Part shown: piece after piece, positions 49,077 through 61,800 of the stretch
Layout of the letters: each line of letters begins with the position of its first letter
Position numbering within the stretch: the first letter of the stretch is position 1
Assembly (NCBI GenBank): GCA_019671005.1
Contig: CM033714.1
Location: 87,535,909 to 87,599,908 of the forward strand
Source of the DNA: Hibiscus mutabilis
Taxonomy: Eukaryota > Streptophyta > Magnoliopsida > Malvales > Malvaceae
Length of the DNA stretch: 64,000 nucleotides
Reading direction: 5' to 3'
Made by a program: the position numbers and the translations under genes
The notes under the pieces: generated by a model
Seen by the model: the letters and a program-made list of their open reading frames with translations, nothing else
Database searches by the model: none
What the model was told of the DNA's origin: nothing

Positions 49077-49157
49077 GTTAACAGCAGGATTCAAACCTGC
49101 GCAGGCATAGCCCAACAGATTTCAAGTCTGTCTCCTTAACCACTCGGACATATCGAC
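49077..49157 (-). tRNA. tRNA-Ser(TGA)
   Basis: The minus strand begins GTCGATATGTCCGAGTGGTT, has anticodon stem ACAGA/TCTGT with loop CTTGAAA (anticodon TGA), a long variable arm typical of tRNA-Ser, and T-arm CAGG-TTTGAAT-CCTG. The acceptor stem has one mismatch and two wobble pairs, and the T-loop has T where C is usual, so its function is uncertain. A fragment of an inverted copy is at 41834-41862. Confidence 0.75.
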
Positions 49158-51400
49158 CCTACTGTCGACAGCTTTATTACGTTTTTATTAAAATCATAGT
49201 TATTACCCAAATCTCCCACAAACGAAAAGGAAATGAAATTTGTTTGTTCAACCTTGGATCTTCACTGTAATTTGTCATGAGCAAAACTCGACTTAGACTC
49301 GGAAAAAAATTAATTTTTTAACTCAACGCGAAAAATTTGACTAGTTTGGACTTAACTCACAATACCGTAAACATAATTCGACTCGAAGAAAATTTAAGTA
49401 AATTTTAAGTTATAATATGAAAAATTGAATAGTTCGAAATTTTTAGTAAATTAGTGGATCTGTTTTCAAGTTTAAGCGGAGTGTCTCAATTCTACCTAAT
49501 ATACATGTGTGTATTGTATATGGTTATAAAAAGTTATTTAAATTGAAACTAATTAGTATTGTGATAATATAAAATATTTACAATTAAATTTGAAGAGAAA
49601 TTTGAACAACTCGACTCGAATTTCATAAATTTGACTCAACTCAAAAAATTTTAAATAAAATTTAAGTAATAAAATATGACTTGTCAACTTGACTAACTTA
49701 AAAAAAGTTTACTCGACTTAACCAAATTCTCTAACGATTACTTTAGAGTAGTAGATATGTGGGTTATATCGACTTGTACGATGTTGGTCATGTTATTCAT
49801 TATGTCTAAATGGTCTATATTCTACGATATATTGCATCATCTGTTATCCTAGGATAAAAAATGCTTGAAAATTTATACTAAATGTTAAGAAAACGAGAAT
49901 AGTATTAAGAAGATATAATACCAAAAAAAATTCTTAATATTTAATTGAATAATCATTTTAGTTTTTACTTTTAAAAGCAATTTAACTCTCAACGTTTAAT
50001 TTTGGATTAAAATAGCTCGACAGATGAAAACTGTTAGTCAACTAACGATAAATGATTTGAAATGACGTGAAAAACCTACATGACAGTGCACATTGCGATA
50101 GCAATATCATATAAAGAAATATATTGACTTTATATAATTACACATCAGTCAGAAAATAAATTTATAAAATTATATAAAATATAAAATATTTTTTCTGACG
50201 CGTCTCAAGTCATTTTAAGTTGTTTACAGTCAATTGGCTAACAATTTTTATTCACAAATGGTCTATTTTGACCAAAAATAAAACATTAAGATTTAAATTA
50301 CTTTAAAAAAATAGGAGCCAAAATGACTATTCAGTTAAACGTTTAGAAGTCTTCTTTTAGTATTATACTTATTAAAAAACAAAAGATATGCGATAGATGA
50401 GGATGGAAAGAATGTCCAACCCTCTTAGGATGTTTCACCTTAATAATCTAGATGGGCCTTTCGAGCCAATACGAATAGACGTCTAATCTTTAGAGAATAT
50501 TTCATATTGGCAACCTAAACAACAACAAATAACACATAAACATGTCACAACATAATTGAATCTCCACACTTCACGCAAAACAGGATAAAAATCCTAAAAA
50601 AATATTAAAAAAACACATGTTTATTGATTATGAGCTGGTTTATATCACATAAAAAGATGACATATTTGTAGTCTTCAAAAATCCTTAAAATATAAAAATT
50701 TAGTATTTTTTACATTAATGCTATATATGTTTGAGGAGAAAATAATGTATTTACTTATACATAGGGCGGATCCTTAAAAAGAGAGTAAGGGCCACCCCTA
50801 AGATTTTAAAAAATTTAAATTTTGTCCTTAAATTATTTTAAAATTTTAATTTGACATTCTCAAAATTAAACTTCAAAAATTTAAATATTTTTAATTAATT
50901 TTTCTTTCAAATTTTATAATTTTTTGTTAAATATATCAACATTATTAAAAATTATAGTTAAATCTTCAAATTTTTTAAAAAATTTCGTTTAAGCCTCCAA
51001 TTTTTTTAAAAATTTAAATAGGCCCCCTCAAACTTTTACTCTAAGTTTCGTCGTCGCTTAGACACAAAACAAATTTAGTTTTGACTAAAAAAGCAAATCA
51101 TAAAATAAAAAAATATGACCAAAAATATATAATGAAAAGTTTTAGGTTAAAAATAATTACAAATAGTCAATAAAATGATTAAAACATTTGTAATAATTCA
51201 AAAATCTCATATTGAATTTATAGTGCACGAGATGTAATTAAATAATTATCATAAATTTAGTTTATATTGTTTAATAAATTTAATTTAATGTAAAATTATA
51301 TATTATTGTTAATTAAATAAAAAATATATGTTTTCATAAAAAAAAAACCCTGAAGGAAGCGAGGGTTCATTGTAGTTTCCTTTTAAAATTGGAGACCTAC
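49158..51400. other. AT-rich DNA with two dispersed repeats
   Basis: 49265-49745 is rich in ACTCGACT words, like 8650-8815. 49930-50345 is an inverted-repeat element of about 415 bases whose arms both contain the sense CATTTTAG/CATTTTGG...TTTAA...AAAATAG pattern. 50760-51060 is a decayed repeat. No gene is supported. Confidence 0.45.
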
Positions 51401-51623
51401 ACTTAGATACATCCCGCCGCCGCCAAACGAGTCTCCCCTCCTCCTTCACTCTCCGACCCCAACCCTCTCTTAGCCTTCAAGTTCCCGACCGACAGACCCG
51501 CAAATCAAACAAGGTATTATTGTTTGAAACCCTAAACTCAACTTCAAGATTCCTTTCCGTTCTCTTTCTCTGCATCACTCTGTTTTTGATCCTACTGCTT
51601 AACTTTGTTGAGAAGGAAAGAGC

Positions 51624-54600
51624 ATGGGATTGGAATTGCCGAAATACCCAGAGATGGAGGAAGACAACGTTCTCAATTTCACCGATTCGAATTAGTTTTT
51701 CATGTCAAGAATGCCCTCACCTCCGTCCTATCCGTAAGCCCACAATCCCCTCCCCTCTTTGTATATTATCTTGTATTGTTTAATTCAACTGTTCTTATCT
51801 TTGCAGGGTGATCACAACAGTTACAACCAGCTTGTTGGGGTTATGCACCACTCCAAACATCTTGCCCCTGATGAGGTCGCCTTGCTCGAGGTGTCTCTCT
51901 TTTGTTCTTTGTTGAACTATATTTTTACTGCAATACGTCTATTTTTTGGGTACCTAAGCTTGATTTTCCTTCTCATTTATGAATCTTATGCATCATCGAA
52001 GACTACTTTGAAGGCTCTAGCTGGGGCAGTATCCTCTATAGACATTACTCACCATGACTCCCTACTTTCTGCTGTAAGTTGTTTTCTTTTTTTCGTTTTC
52101 GTTTTCCTTTTCCTTTTCAGCTTAACCTCTTTTTTAGTGTGTTCAATCCTATTTACTTGTTCACTCGGCAATTCATACAGATTTTTAGCATGAGCATGTG
52201 GAACTATGGGCCTCATGTTGCAGATGCATTAGCCGAACTCATTGTGTCCCTTGTACATGCTACTTACTTCCCTGCCTTCTTTTTTCTTTTTATTATTTCA
52301 TACTTTTCCCTTAAGAAGTATTTTTTTTTCCATTGTATTGCAGGCCATTTCAAATGGAAAGTATCTTGATTTATGTCTTCGCATGCTTGTCAGCAATTTC
52401 ACCCCGCCGCCTTATTTCTTAGATAAACTAAAACTGCCGCGAGGTCTTGAGAGGAAGGGGCAAGTCCTTTCTCGGGTGCACTCAGCTTTCAAAAAGATAG
52501 CTGATTATGTCCCTCTTGCCCCCTTGAGATTATTGAACATAGTTCTCCAAGGAATGCCAACAATTTATCATAAGGACCGAGTAAGTTGAATTTGCTCAGT
52601 AGGGGATTAAGATTTTCCACCTCCTTCTAAAATGTCCTTTTATTATCTAATTTTTATATATTTTGGTGTTCTGATGGTATATTACTGTCTTGAGAAGTCA
52701 GTGTTGTTATTTTTCATGCTTATTCTATCAATTTTAGTCCTTAGATGGATGACGATGTAAGATACCATTGATCTGCTGCTAGATGTCTGTTCGGTTTGGG
52801 TTTTGGTGAAGTTCCTCAATGCAATTTCCTGAACAATTATATCATACGTTCTGTTGCTTTTGTGCCTGCAACTGCCTGCTTTTTTATTATTGAAATTTGT
52901 TAAGACAATCGAATCTGAAGCTTATTCCCCTTGTCCTTGTAGGCGATTTTGATTTATGTGGAAAACATGTTAAAATTAGAGAGTGGTGAAATTGGAGAAC
53001 TTGTTGGAAGCACAATGCTTATGGCTGTGGTGGACCGGCTGATAAAACTAGATGTGAGTAAATTGAATTTTCATTAGAATAAAAAATTGTTTGCTTTGTG
53101 TTCCAGTGAGTATTGGAGTTTCATATAGGTGGAGATTGGATGGGATGCCATTTTACAAGATGACTTCAGTAAAGGCATATTTGAGATGGAGCTTGAAGAT
53201 GTGGATGACATTGAGGAAAGTGCTGAGCATGATGTTGGAGAGGTACAGTCAACATGTTTCTGGTTCTTAATCTGCATGTAATGTCCCAAGGTGGTTGTTG
53301 ATGAGTTGATGACCACCCTTTACACCTTAATATTGTTCTAAAACTCTAGTAACCTGTTTATGATGTAAAAATGATGGAGCTCAATATGCAGTTTCGGTTC
53401 AGCCGTAAGAGTCTGGCTGGAAACAGCATTGCTGAACTGCTAGATAACCTACTGGTTTTAACCTTTGAACATCTTGAATCTTGTGAAAGGGAAGGCCGCT
53501 TAGCTAAGGTATTTTGTGAAGTTAATCTTTCCGTCTCCCCCTCCCGCTGCATCCTTTTACCTAGTCCAGCCTTAAGTCTTTTTAATTGCTGTTATAGGTA
53601 TTTGAAACACTTCTCCAGTCATTTCAGATAACAGTTCTGACTGCCTACAAGTCAAAATTTGCTCAGGTAATGCTCATTTTGTCATCATCTAAATGTTTAT
53701 TTTGTTTAGTTTCTGCAATTTCTGTTGCTAAGTCTTGATGAACATCTTAGTAATATTTATTTGTTTATTTTCTTAATACAAGCAACAAGATCTGAATGAT
53801 TTGTATAATAATTCATCTGTGTTTTCCCCTAATGTTTGCAGTTTGTTATATTCTATGCTTGTGCATTAGATCCTGAAAACTGTGGTATGAGATTTGCCAC
53901 AATGCTGGTAGAATTATTTGTCCAATATTCACAGCCTCAATCAACCAGGTAATTTTTATTATCTGAAAGGTTTAATGAATATTAGCTTTGTCATTTGTAG
54001 GCATATATTTCTTGAATTTTAAATACACGTAAAATTCCAATAATGTATTTACTATTCCTCTTCTTCCTTCTACATCCTTTACCCCCCCCCTCCTTATGTA
54101 TCAGTGCCTCCTGCACTATTTATATATGGGGTTGAGCAATTTTGGACCTTGTTCTAGCACAGGTTAAAAATACAAAGTACTGACATTAAGCAGCACATTA
54201 TGTGGCATGGTTTTGTAGTCTTTTCAGACATGGTCTGACATGTTGCCATTTGTCATTTCTAACAAAGTAGATGGGGTTTTATATCATTCTGCCTCTGCCA
54301 GTTTCTAATTTAAATATTTTTAGTTGTCTGTTCACTTCCAGCTCAGGAATTTTACATATCCATAGAGCAAGGAAAGTGTAGATTTTTTGGGGAATGCTTA
54401 GAAAGCCTATACATATTACCAAGAAATTAAGGCCTATTTTACACGTCTCTTGATCACCTGGAAATCTATGAGATATCATCTTGTTGCTCAGAAAGCTTAT
54501 ACATGTTTCCTTGAAAACAATACCTATTTTACAGGTCTCTCGAACAACTGGAAATCGATGAGACACTGTCATCTTGTTGCCAAAAAAATAGAGGGCTTTT

Positions 54601-56325
54601 CCATATATGTTTTCTTTTCCTTGATTGCATTCTAATGCTGAGTTTGAATCTTAAAAAATAAATTCTCATCATCACTCTGCCATTTCTCCCGGTCTTTTTT
54701 GTGCCCTGGATTAAATGTAGGATTGAAACTACGTAAACATAAAACTGTTAATCTAAATTCTAAATACAAAATAGAGGCTAAAAACATGAGTGAGGCGCAT
54801 CATCCCTTACGCTAATTAATTTTTGTTTTATGCAGGATGAGTGCTGTAGCATATCTTGCTAGCTACTTATCCCGAGCGAAGTTTCTGTCTGCCTCTTTTA
54901 TTTGTAGCATGCTTAAAAGGTTCTACATCATAACTTTTTGAGATTCATATTTAACTGACTTCTAGTACTGTTCTAATGACATAAATGGTGTGAATGAAAA
55001 TGAAATCTTCATTGCTAATGTTGTGTGTCTTAATTTTGTGAAATTTAGGTTGGTGGATTGGTGCTTGGAATACTGTGATACTCATGATGGTGATGTAAAT
55101 CCAAATGCACATAGAGTTTTCTATTCTGGATGCCAGGTTGATGTTCTAATCCTTGAAGGCTTATACTTTATTGGAAACAACAAATGCTAAAACATGTCAG
55201 TTGTATAATATATATATATATATATTTTATTTGGAAACAAATAATTGTTAAGATATTTATTGCACTTGGATTGCATTACTTCTTTGTTAGCAATGCTGAA
55301 GTTTTTATAATCTGTTGCAGGCCATTATGTATGTTCTCTGCTTTCGAATGAAAGCTTTTGTGAATGTTCCACGCTTGAAGTTACAACTTCTCATGCCACT
55401 GGAACAAGTCTTGATTCATAAATTGAATCCTTTGAAGGTAAGGAATAGTTTTGTTGCAATGTTTACTTGACCTTAAATTTCATAAAAGATAACAGCCAGT
55501 GGGTCAGCTATAACATTGATTCTAACATCCAAAATTTTTATTTATCCTAAAATGGCACTTCTGGTATATATTTGGACCTCCCTATTTTATTTAATTTTAT
55601 CAATGAGCAGGCTAGAATCCATCTCAAATATTGATTTATTTTTCCAGTCTAATCCCAGTAGACTATTGTGAATAGGTATGCCTTCCATCTGTAGTGGAGG
55701 AGTTTCTCCGACAGGCAAAAGCAGCTTCTCTCTTCACCGTGAGTGAAACATTCATTTTTGATGGGCTGCTAGAGTCGGAACTTTCAAGGGCATTTGGTGG
55801 CCTGGAAAGGCTCGACACATTTTTTCCTTTCGACCCATGTTTGCTGAAAGGATGCGACAGGTTTGCATTCTTTCATTTGTGAATGATTTAGTCTTTACTC
55901 TGTTGAGCAAATAATGGTTTATTATGTTGCATCTACTATATCCTGAATTGGTGGACATGCTTTTATGAAACAAATGTGAATTTTGCCTTCTTCCTGCATT
56001 GCTGACAAAGTGCTATATTTTTTTGTTTTTCTCACTTGCAAAAAAATCAAGTTTCATCCGTCCTATGTTTGTCTTCTGGTCAATGGTAAAACCAACATAC
56101 GATGATGCTTATGATGATGAGGATGATGGCAGCAGTGACGATGAGTTGGTTCAGGATCTTCCGAATGAAAATGATGGTATCAATATGGATGAATTTGATT
56201 GTCAATTGCAGAAAATGTCAATAACACCTAAGAGTACCTCTAGTCACAAGTTTGGGGGTCGATTTCAAGAACAAGCAAGAATGCCTTCTAGAATTCGGCC
56301 GTCTACAAGCCCCGAGTCCTTATGA
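51624..56325 (+). CDS. RRN3: RRN3/TIF-IA, RNA polymerase I initiation factor, one-base break in exon 1
   Basis: RRN3 bridges RNA polymerase I to the rDNA promoter and couples rRNA synthesis to growth. Fifteen exons: 51624-51733, 51807-51890, 52002-52073, 52181-52252, 52344-52580, 52943-53053, 53129-53242, 53392-53508, 53598-53666, 53842-53948, 54836-54919, 55049-55136, 55321-55437, 55676-55860 and 56052-56325. All borders are GT-AG and all phases agree, for 613 residues, the usual plant length. Family landmarks include LKALAGAVSSID, HSAFKKIADYVPLAPLRL, GIFEMELEDVDD, MSAVAYLASYLSRAKF, RAFGGLERLDTFFPFDPC and the C-terminus RIRPSTSPESL. An acidic Asp/Glu stretch lies near the C-terminus. In exon 1 the ATG frame reaches TAG at 51693-51695 because one base is missing in the codon expected after GATTCG; with one more base exon 1 is 111 bases and in phase. 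The rest is unbroken. Confidence 0.92.
54398..54590. repeat. Direct repeat of about 95 bases in RRN3 intron 10
   Basis: Two adjacent copies share AGAAAGC(C/T)TATACAT, CCTATTTTACA(C/G)GTCTCT, CTGGAAATC(T/G)ATGAGA and ATCTTGTTGC. They lie in the large intron between 53949 and 54835. Confidence 0.75.
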
Positions 56326-58822
56326 TTCAAAGGGGGGGATGGATGAATGCTCGTACTTAGTAATGCATGTCCATTTAAAGTCGAGGTCCTGCAGATGAAA
56401 ACTGCAAAAATCAATACACGAGAAATTGTTATTTATATGTGTTAAACAGGGGAATGGCGAAGAAGGTTCATGCAGAAGTTGGAGCAGACTGCAGAGCATG
56501 GATGGAGCTTTTAATTGGTATTGCGAGCTCTGTTTATCCAAAGTTTTATTCGCTATGATTGTAAAAATTAACTTAAAATCTCATCCGTATCTGTTTAATT
56601 ATCTTGTTAAAATACTCTGGTTGTTATGTAGTGGATTTTAGCTTGGAAAAGAAAGTTTTTGAATCTCCATAGTTAGCTTTCAGTTGCCGAGTACAGGGCA
56701 ATGATTCTGTTGGTGTCGATGATTGTTGCTGATTTGCCAATTTCCCGAATCCTATACGTATAATATGGGTATGAAAAAAAAATTAAAATAAATATGGTGG
56801 AGGTTTTTTTTCTTTGATAATAGTGCAAAAATATTAGGCGTCTTAATTAAAACATTTTTATATAATTTACATTTATTTTATTTTAAATTTATAAAGTTTT
56901 TTCACGTGGAGAATATTCTTTTGATAAATTTTAATTCTAATATTATTCCTGCCTAAAAGGAGAATAATTTTAGGAGAATAGGGGTGCTCTTATGGGATTA
57001 GATTTATGACTTAAAAAAATATAAGAACAAAAATGAATAATTTGGTCAACTGATATATTACGTCTCAATTATTTAAATTCTAATATATTTATATAAAAAA
57101 ATGAATTGTTTATCAATTATTTAATTTTCAATTTTTTACCCAATTGTTTATATAAAAAAATATAAGTACATATAAATATTTAAATTCTAATATATAAATT
57201 TTTTACCCAATTGTTTATGTTACGTCTCAATTCATTTTTACTGAAACATATCGAACTTTACAATTAATTATTAAAATAGCACACATTCAAGATTAATTTT
57301 TGAAATGACAATTTCTTGATGTACAAGGTAAAGACGTATCCTGTTAGTCGTGCCTTTATAATAAGTAATATTTCTTTTAGAAAAAAAATAATGACTCATA
57401 ATAATGTACATATATAAAGATTATATGTAACTCCAATTAAAATGAGTGGAAATAACAATTACACCCATGATGTGGGTTGATGGGTTTCATTAATGGAATG
57501 GTACATAATTATTTCTAAATTAAATATATAACCTACATGATTGCAGTACGAGAAAAAAGTTGAGTAGAATAAAATTCAACAATTGGTCTCAGTAGAAAAA
57601 TAAATAATGTTATTTTAAGAGATTTAAGATCAATCGTAAATGTTTGTAAGGTGTGTTTGTCAAAAAATTAAGAATATCTATGAATCGATATTACATTGTA
57701 ATTACTTTTAAATCTAATAAGACTTTCATTAATTTATTTTTAACTTCATTTATTTTTAGTTTCTTTTAAATAATTGTCTTTTTGAAAATTTGAAGATTAT
57801 CTTGGAGTTTTTTTTAGTTTTCTTATAAGAACGAATTTGTTTATTTTCAGAATTAAAAAGAACTAATGATGTTTATAGGTGTAATTTGTTAATCAATTTT
57901 TCAGTTTTAAAAACTCAATTCTACTCAAACTAAAAGAAATGAATTATTGAGTCGAGTTGGTTTTGAAAAACCGAATAACTCAAATCAATTAACTTAAATT
58001 TTAATATTTTATTTTATTTTTGAATTAAATTGGATATTTCTTTATCTTAAATATAAGCCCGAAAAATCATATGCAACCCATCTGACATTAAGAACTAGTA
58101 AAATAAAAAAGGGAAGACAATTTGAAAAAAAAAAAAAACTTATTTTTCATTGACCAATAAGTCATTTGTCATTAATTAGTAAAATTAAAAAAAGGAAGAA
58201 AAAAACCAGTAAGTCATTTGCCATTAACCAAGCCTTTTTTAGTGCACAAACACTAGAAAATATTACCTTGTAATCACCAAAAATAAAAAAGTTCATATGA
58301 CAAATAAAATTGAAATGAATCCAACAGTTTCAAAAATAAAATTATGATTCGATTACCAACATTCAGGAACTGGAATAAGATAACAGTTTGGTGGTACAAT
58401 TATTCCAAGGAGAAATAGTTGGTCGAATTTACATTGGTGAAATTTGTGAATAGGTGAGCGAAAATGAAGATGAGCAAGACTAATAAAGCTGATACAGGAA
58501 ACAAAATTGCAGAACGAAAACCATGGCTTAAGTATAATGCCACATAGGAAATCTCTAGCTTGCAAGAAAATAAATCAATTTTGGAGAAGAAGCGCCTGAT
58601 GAATGTGTTGGTTTCTCTCATCACTCCATCTACAACATCATTTTTGCCAAGTTTGTATCTTCAGATTCGTTTCAGGCAAGATTCAATGGCTGAAACTGAA
58701 CATGCTCAGCCACTCTCTGCAAAATAACAACACAAGCAGGCTTTTGAGGTCTGAAAACTAATTTAAACCAGGAGTTCAGTTATGATTGAGGGAACCTGAT
58801 GATATACAATTATACATAACCT
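56326..58822. other. Convergent 3' intergenic region
   Basis: This lies between the stop codons of RRN3 and the sugar transporter. It is AT-rich with no gene that I can support; the minus-strand frames at 58353-58624 show no family resemblance and probably lie in the 3' region of the transporter. Confidence 0.5.
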
Positions 58823-61800
58823 CTACGGAAGAAGGGTGATTTCAATCTCTTGAAGTGATCTTCCTTTAGTTTCCATCACGTTTCTTTTCACAAAAATTAC
58901 TGCCAGCAAACAGAAGGTGGCGAAAATAGTATCCAGGACTAATGGTCCAATCTGATCCAGTAACCGCAAAAACAACAGACCAACAAAGAAATTTATCACC
59001 TGTTCAGAAAGACCAAAGCCACAGGTGAAATAATTTAATAGGAATGGTTACTGTAAAAATCTATGCAGGATATTTTAACTTGTAGCCAGATAAGCAAAGA
59101 AATAAAATCCAATGTCTAGCAACAGCTTCCAGTAAGTGGATGAAGAGTTATAACTGGTTTACCCAATGGAAAGTCAAGCAAACTGACATTGCCTTCACCC
59201 TTATCCGACCGGGAAACATTTCTGATAGGAGGAGACTAGGGACTGGTCCCGCACCAGCAGCAAAGGAGAAGACAAACATGCATTTTCACATCATCAAGTT
59301 TTGTTTTAAGTGAATGCCACGCCAAAATACGGCGTTGCTAAATAGATGTTTCCTTTGAATAGCCTTTGTAAAACTCTAATAAAGGTTACCTCAAACAAGG
59401 TTTATGGCACCCCAAAGATGCATTTTTTCAGGTGGAAAGTTTGTAATAAATTCAATCATAAATCCATTGTCTCATTATGTATGAAGAGGAAACATTAAAT
59501 ATCCAAAGTGACACTAAGAATCAAGGGTTTAAGAAACATTTTGATCATCAAAGGATTAACAACTTACAACAGCATGCCTCCAACAGAGAGATAAACTTCA
59601 TTGCTGCTCGAGACTAAAGAGCTAGCTGAAGTAGCCTGAAGACCCATTGACACTGCCCTGAAACATATAGTAAAAACCATAGATCAAATAAAATGTCAAC
59701 ATTGTACCACAAATGATACAAATTGTTAGGTTCAAGTCTAAGGCTTTGCTTGGTAGTATGGTAAGAAAACTGGAAGGATGGAAAATCAAAAGGTAGACAA
59801 GTAGAAAGATGGAAAATATATTTTTGCTTTTCATTGGTGTGCTTGGTAGGAAAGATGCAAAAATTTAAAGAAAGTGTAATTTTCTTTCCATTCATTGCTT
59901 GGTAGAGTTGAAAAATGAGAGGAAAGAAAACAAAGCTTTTGAAAAGTACATAATTTTGAACTAACTTACATCTCTCACATTTTCTCTCCTCTTTTCCTTC
60001 CAAATTGAAATGATTTGTTTTTACACATGAGGATGGAAAATGATTATCCCTCTCATTTTTCTTTCCTATGAAGCACACTGATTTTTTTTTTCTTTTCCAT
60101 CCTTCCATTTTTCCACTCAACCAAGCCAAGTCTAACAGTCAGAAAATATGTTACTATAGCATCAGAGCAATTTGAAAATTCATTAGACGGAAAGTGGGTA
60201 CCACAATATCATGACAATCAGAAATACATATATCCTCTAGGAATCTTATGATTGCCTCTATATTTTTGTACTGTGTAGTTCAAGTTTAACAGTCAGAAAA
60301 TATGTTACTATAGCATCAACACAATCTGAAAATACATTACACAGAAAATGTGTACCACAATATCATGACAATCAGAAATGCATCTATCCTCTAGGAATAT
60401 CATATGACCATATATTTTGGACTTTGCAGTTCTTAGCCTCTCACAAGGCAATGGCAACAGCACATTGCATTTGACAATAATGGTAGTTTTATGGTATAAG
60501 GTAATGCTGTAGAACAATAACTACGCACTCCTAATTGTCAAAAAGGACGCAAATTTTAATGTCCAACCAAATCCAAATAGTTTGTATGGTTTCTAATTGA
60601 GGATCACAACATTAGATCCCAAATTACAAAAACTGTAGACAACTACAACACAATCATATTAAGAACTATATCATCATATATTTGCTGCTAGCATGAACAA
60701 ACAGTTAAACCAGTTAAACTTTTATTCCGTACCATGCCTGAGAAACTTCCCATGAGAAGTACCTTCCTTCCCAGTTTATCCATCAAAAGCAATGCAGCAA
60801 CTGATCCTGAATATAGATATAAATACCAAAATTAAAGAAATGCTCCACCATGATGCACAAGTTGATTACATGGTAATGTAGCCATATATACCTAACATAT
60901 TGGCAATCCCCACACATATGTTTGAAGACTGTGAGGATACACCAGCACTCTTAAAGACGGTAGAGGAGAAAAAGAAAATAGCATTTATACCAGAAAGCTG
61001 TTGTAAAGCAAAAAGAGTAGACCCAATGAAAATAACTGCACAAAGATAAGTTCAAAAAATGTAACCATTTAGAAACAAAAGTATAGGATCCGATCTTAAA
61101 AATCTTACTGAAAATGATCAGCATGTTGACCTTTACGATGACGGCCAAAAAGTAGCTCTAACAACTTGACTGCTTCTACCTCATCCCCTCTCATTGTCTT
61201 TGACAATTCAGCCATTGCACCCTTGACATATGGTCCACCGAAAAGTTTCTCATATGCTGCTTCAGCATCAGCTCTTCCTTTCTGAATAATAAATACAACA
61301 AGAGTCTAATGAGAAAAAGCTACTTGATGGAAAACAAAGAAAAAGATTTAGAAGTGCTCAAATCCCGTTTTTTTTATCTTACTTAAATATCTATACATAT
61401 TTAAATCCATGCTCAAAAATCGAAGTTTTGTTCAGTTCAATTTTTTTACATAGATGCTCAACTCCAAAAACAATCATATATTCAGATCCCTTTATCTAAC
61501 TGCAATTGAAATAACATAGTATTTAAGTGATAGTGCAAATGCAAAATACATAAAAAGCTAACTTATGTTTCCCCAAGCTCCGACTCTTCAGTTTTTTAAT
61601 TACCCGTATGTGTTATAGGGATATGACCCTCAAATGATCCTTCAATGCCAGAACTTTCAGAAAATTTGAACATACCCCCAGACATACCCGTATCTGATAC
61701 TCACATCTGATTCTAAATGAACACAGAAGTTAACTGCTCATAGTTTCAAAGAATTTAACAATACAAAATGTGAATATGATTTGCAGTTCCTTTTTCTTTT

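Noticed and set aside
54279..54635. Open frames on both strands inside an RRN3 intron
   Set aside because: They come from the 95-base direct repeat in the intron and have no conserved domain.
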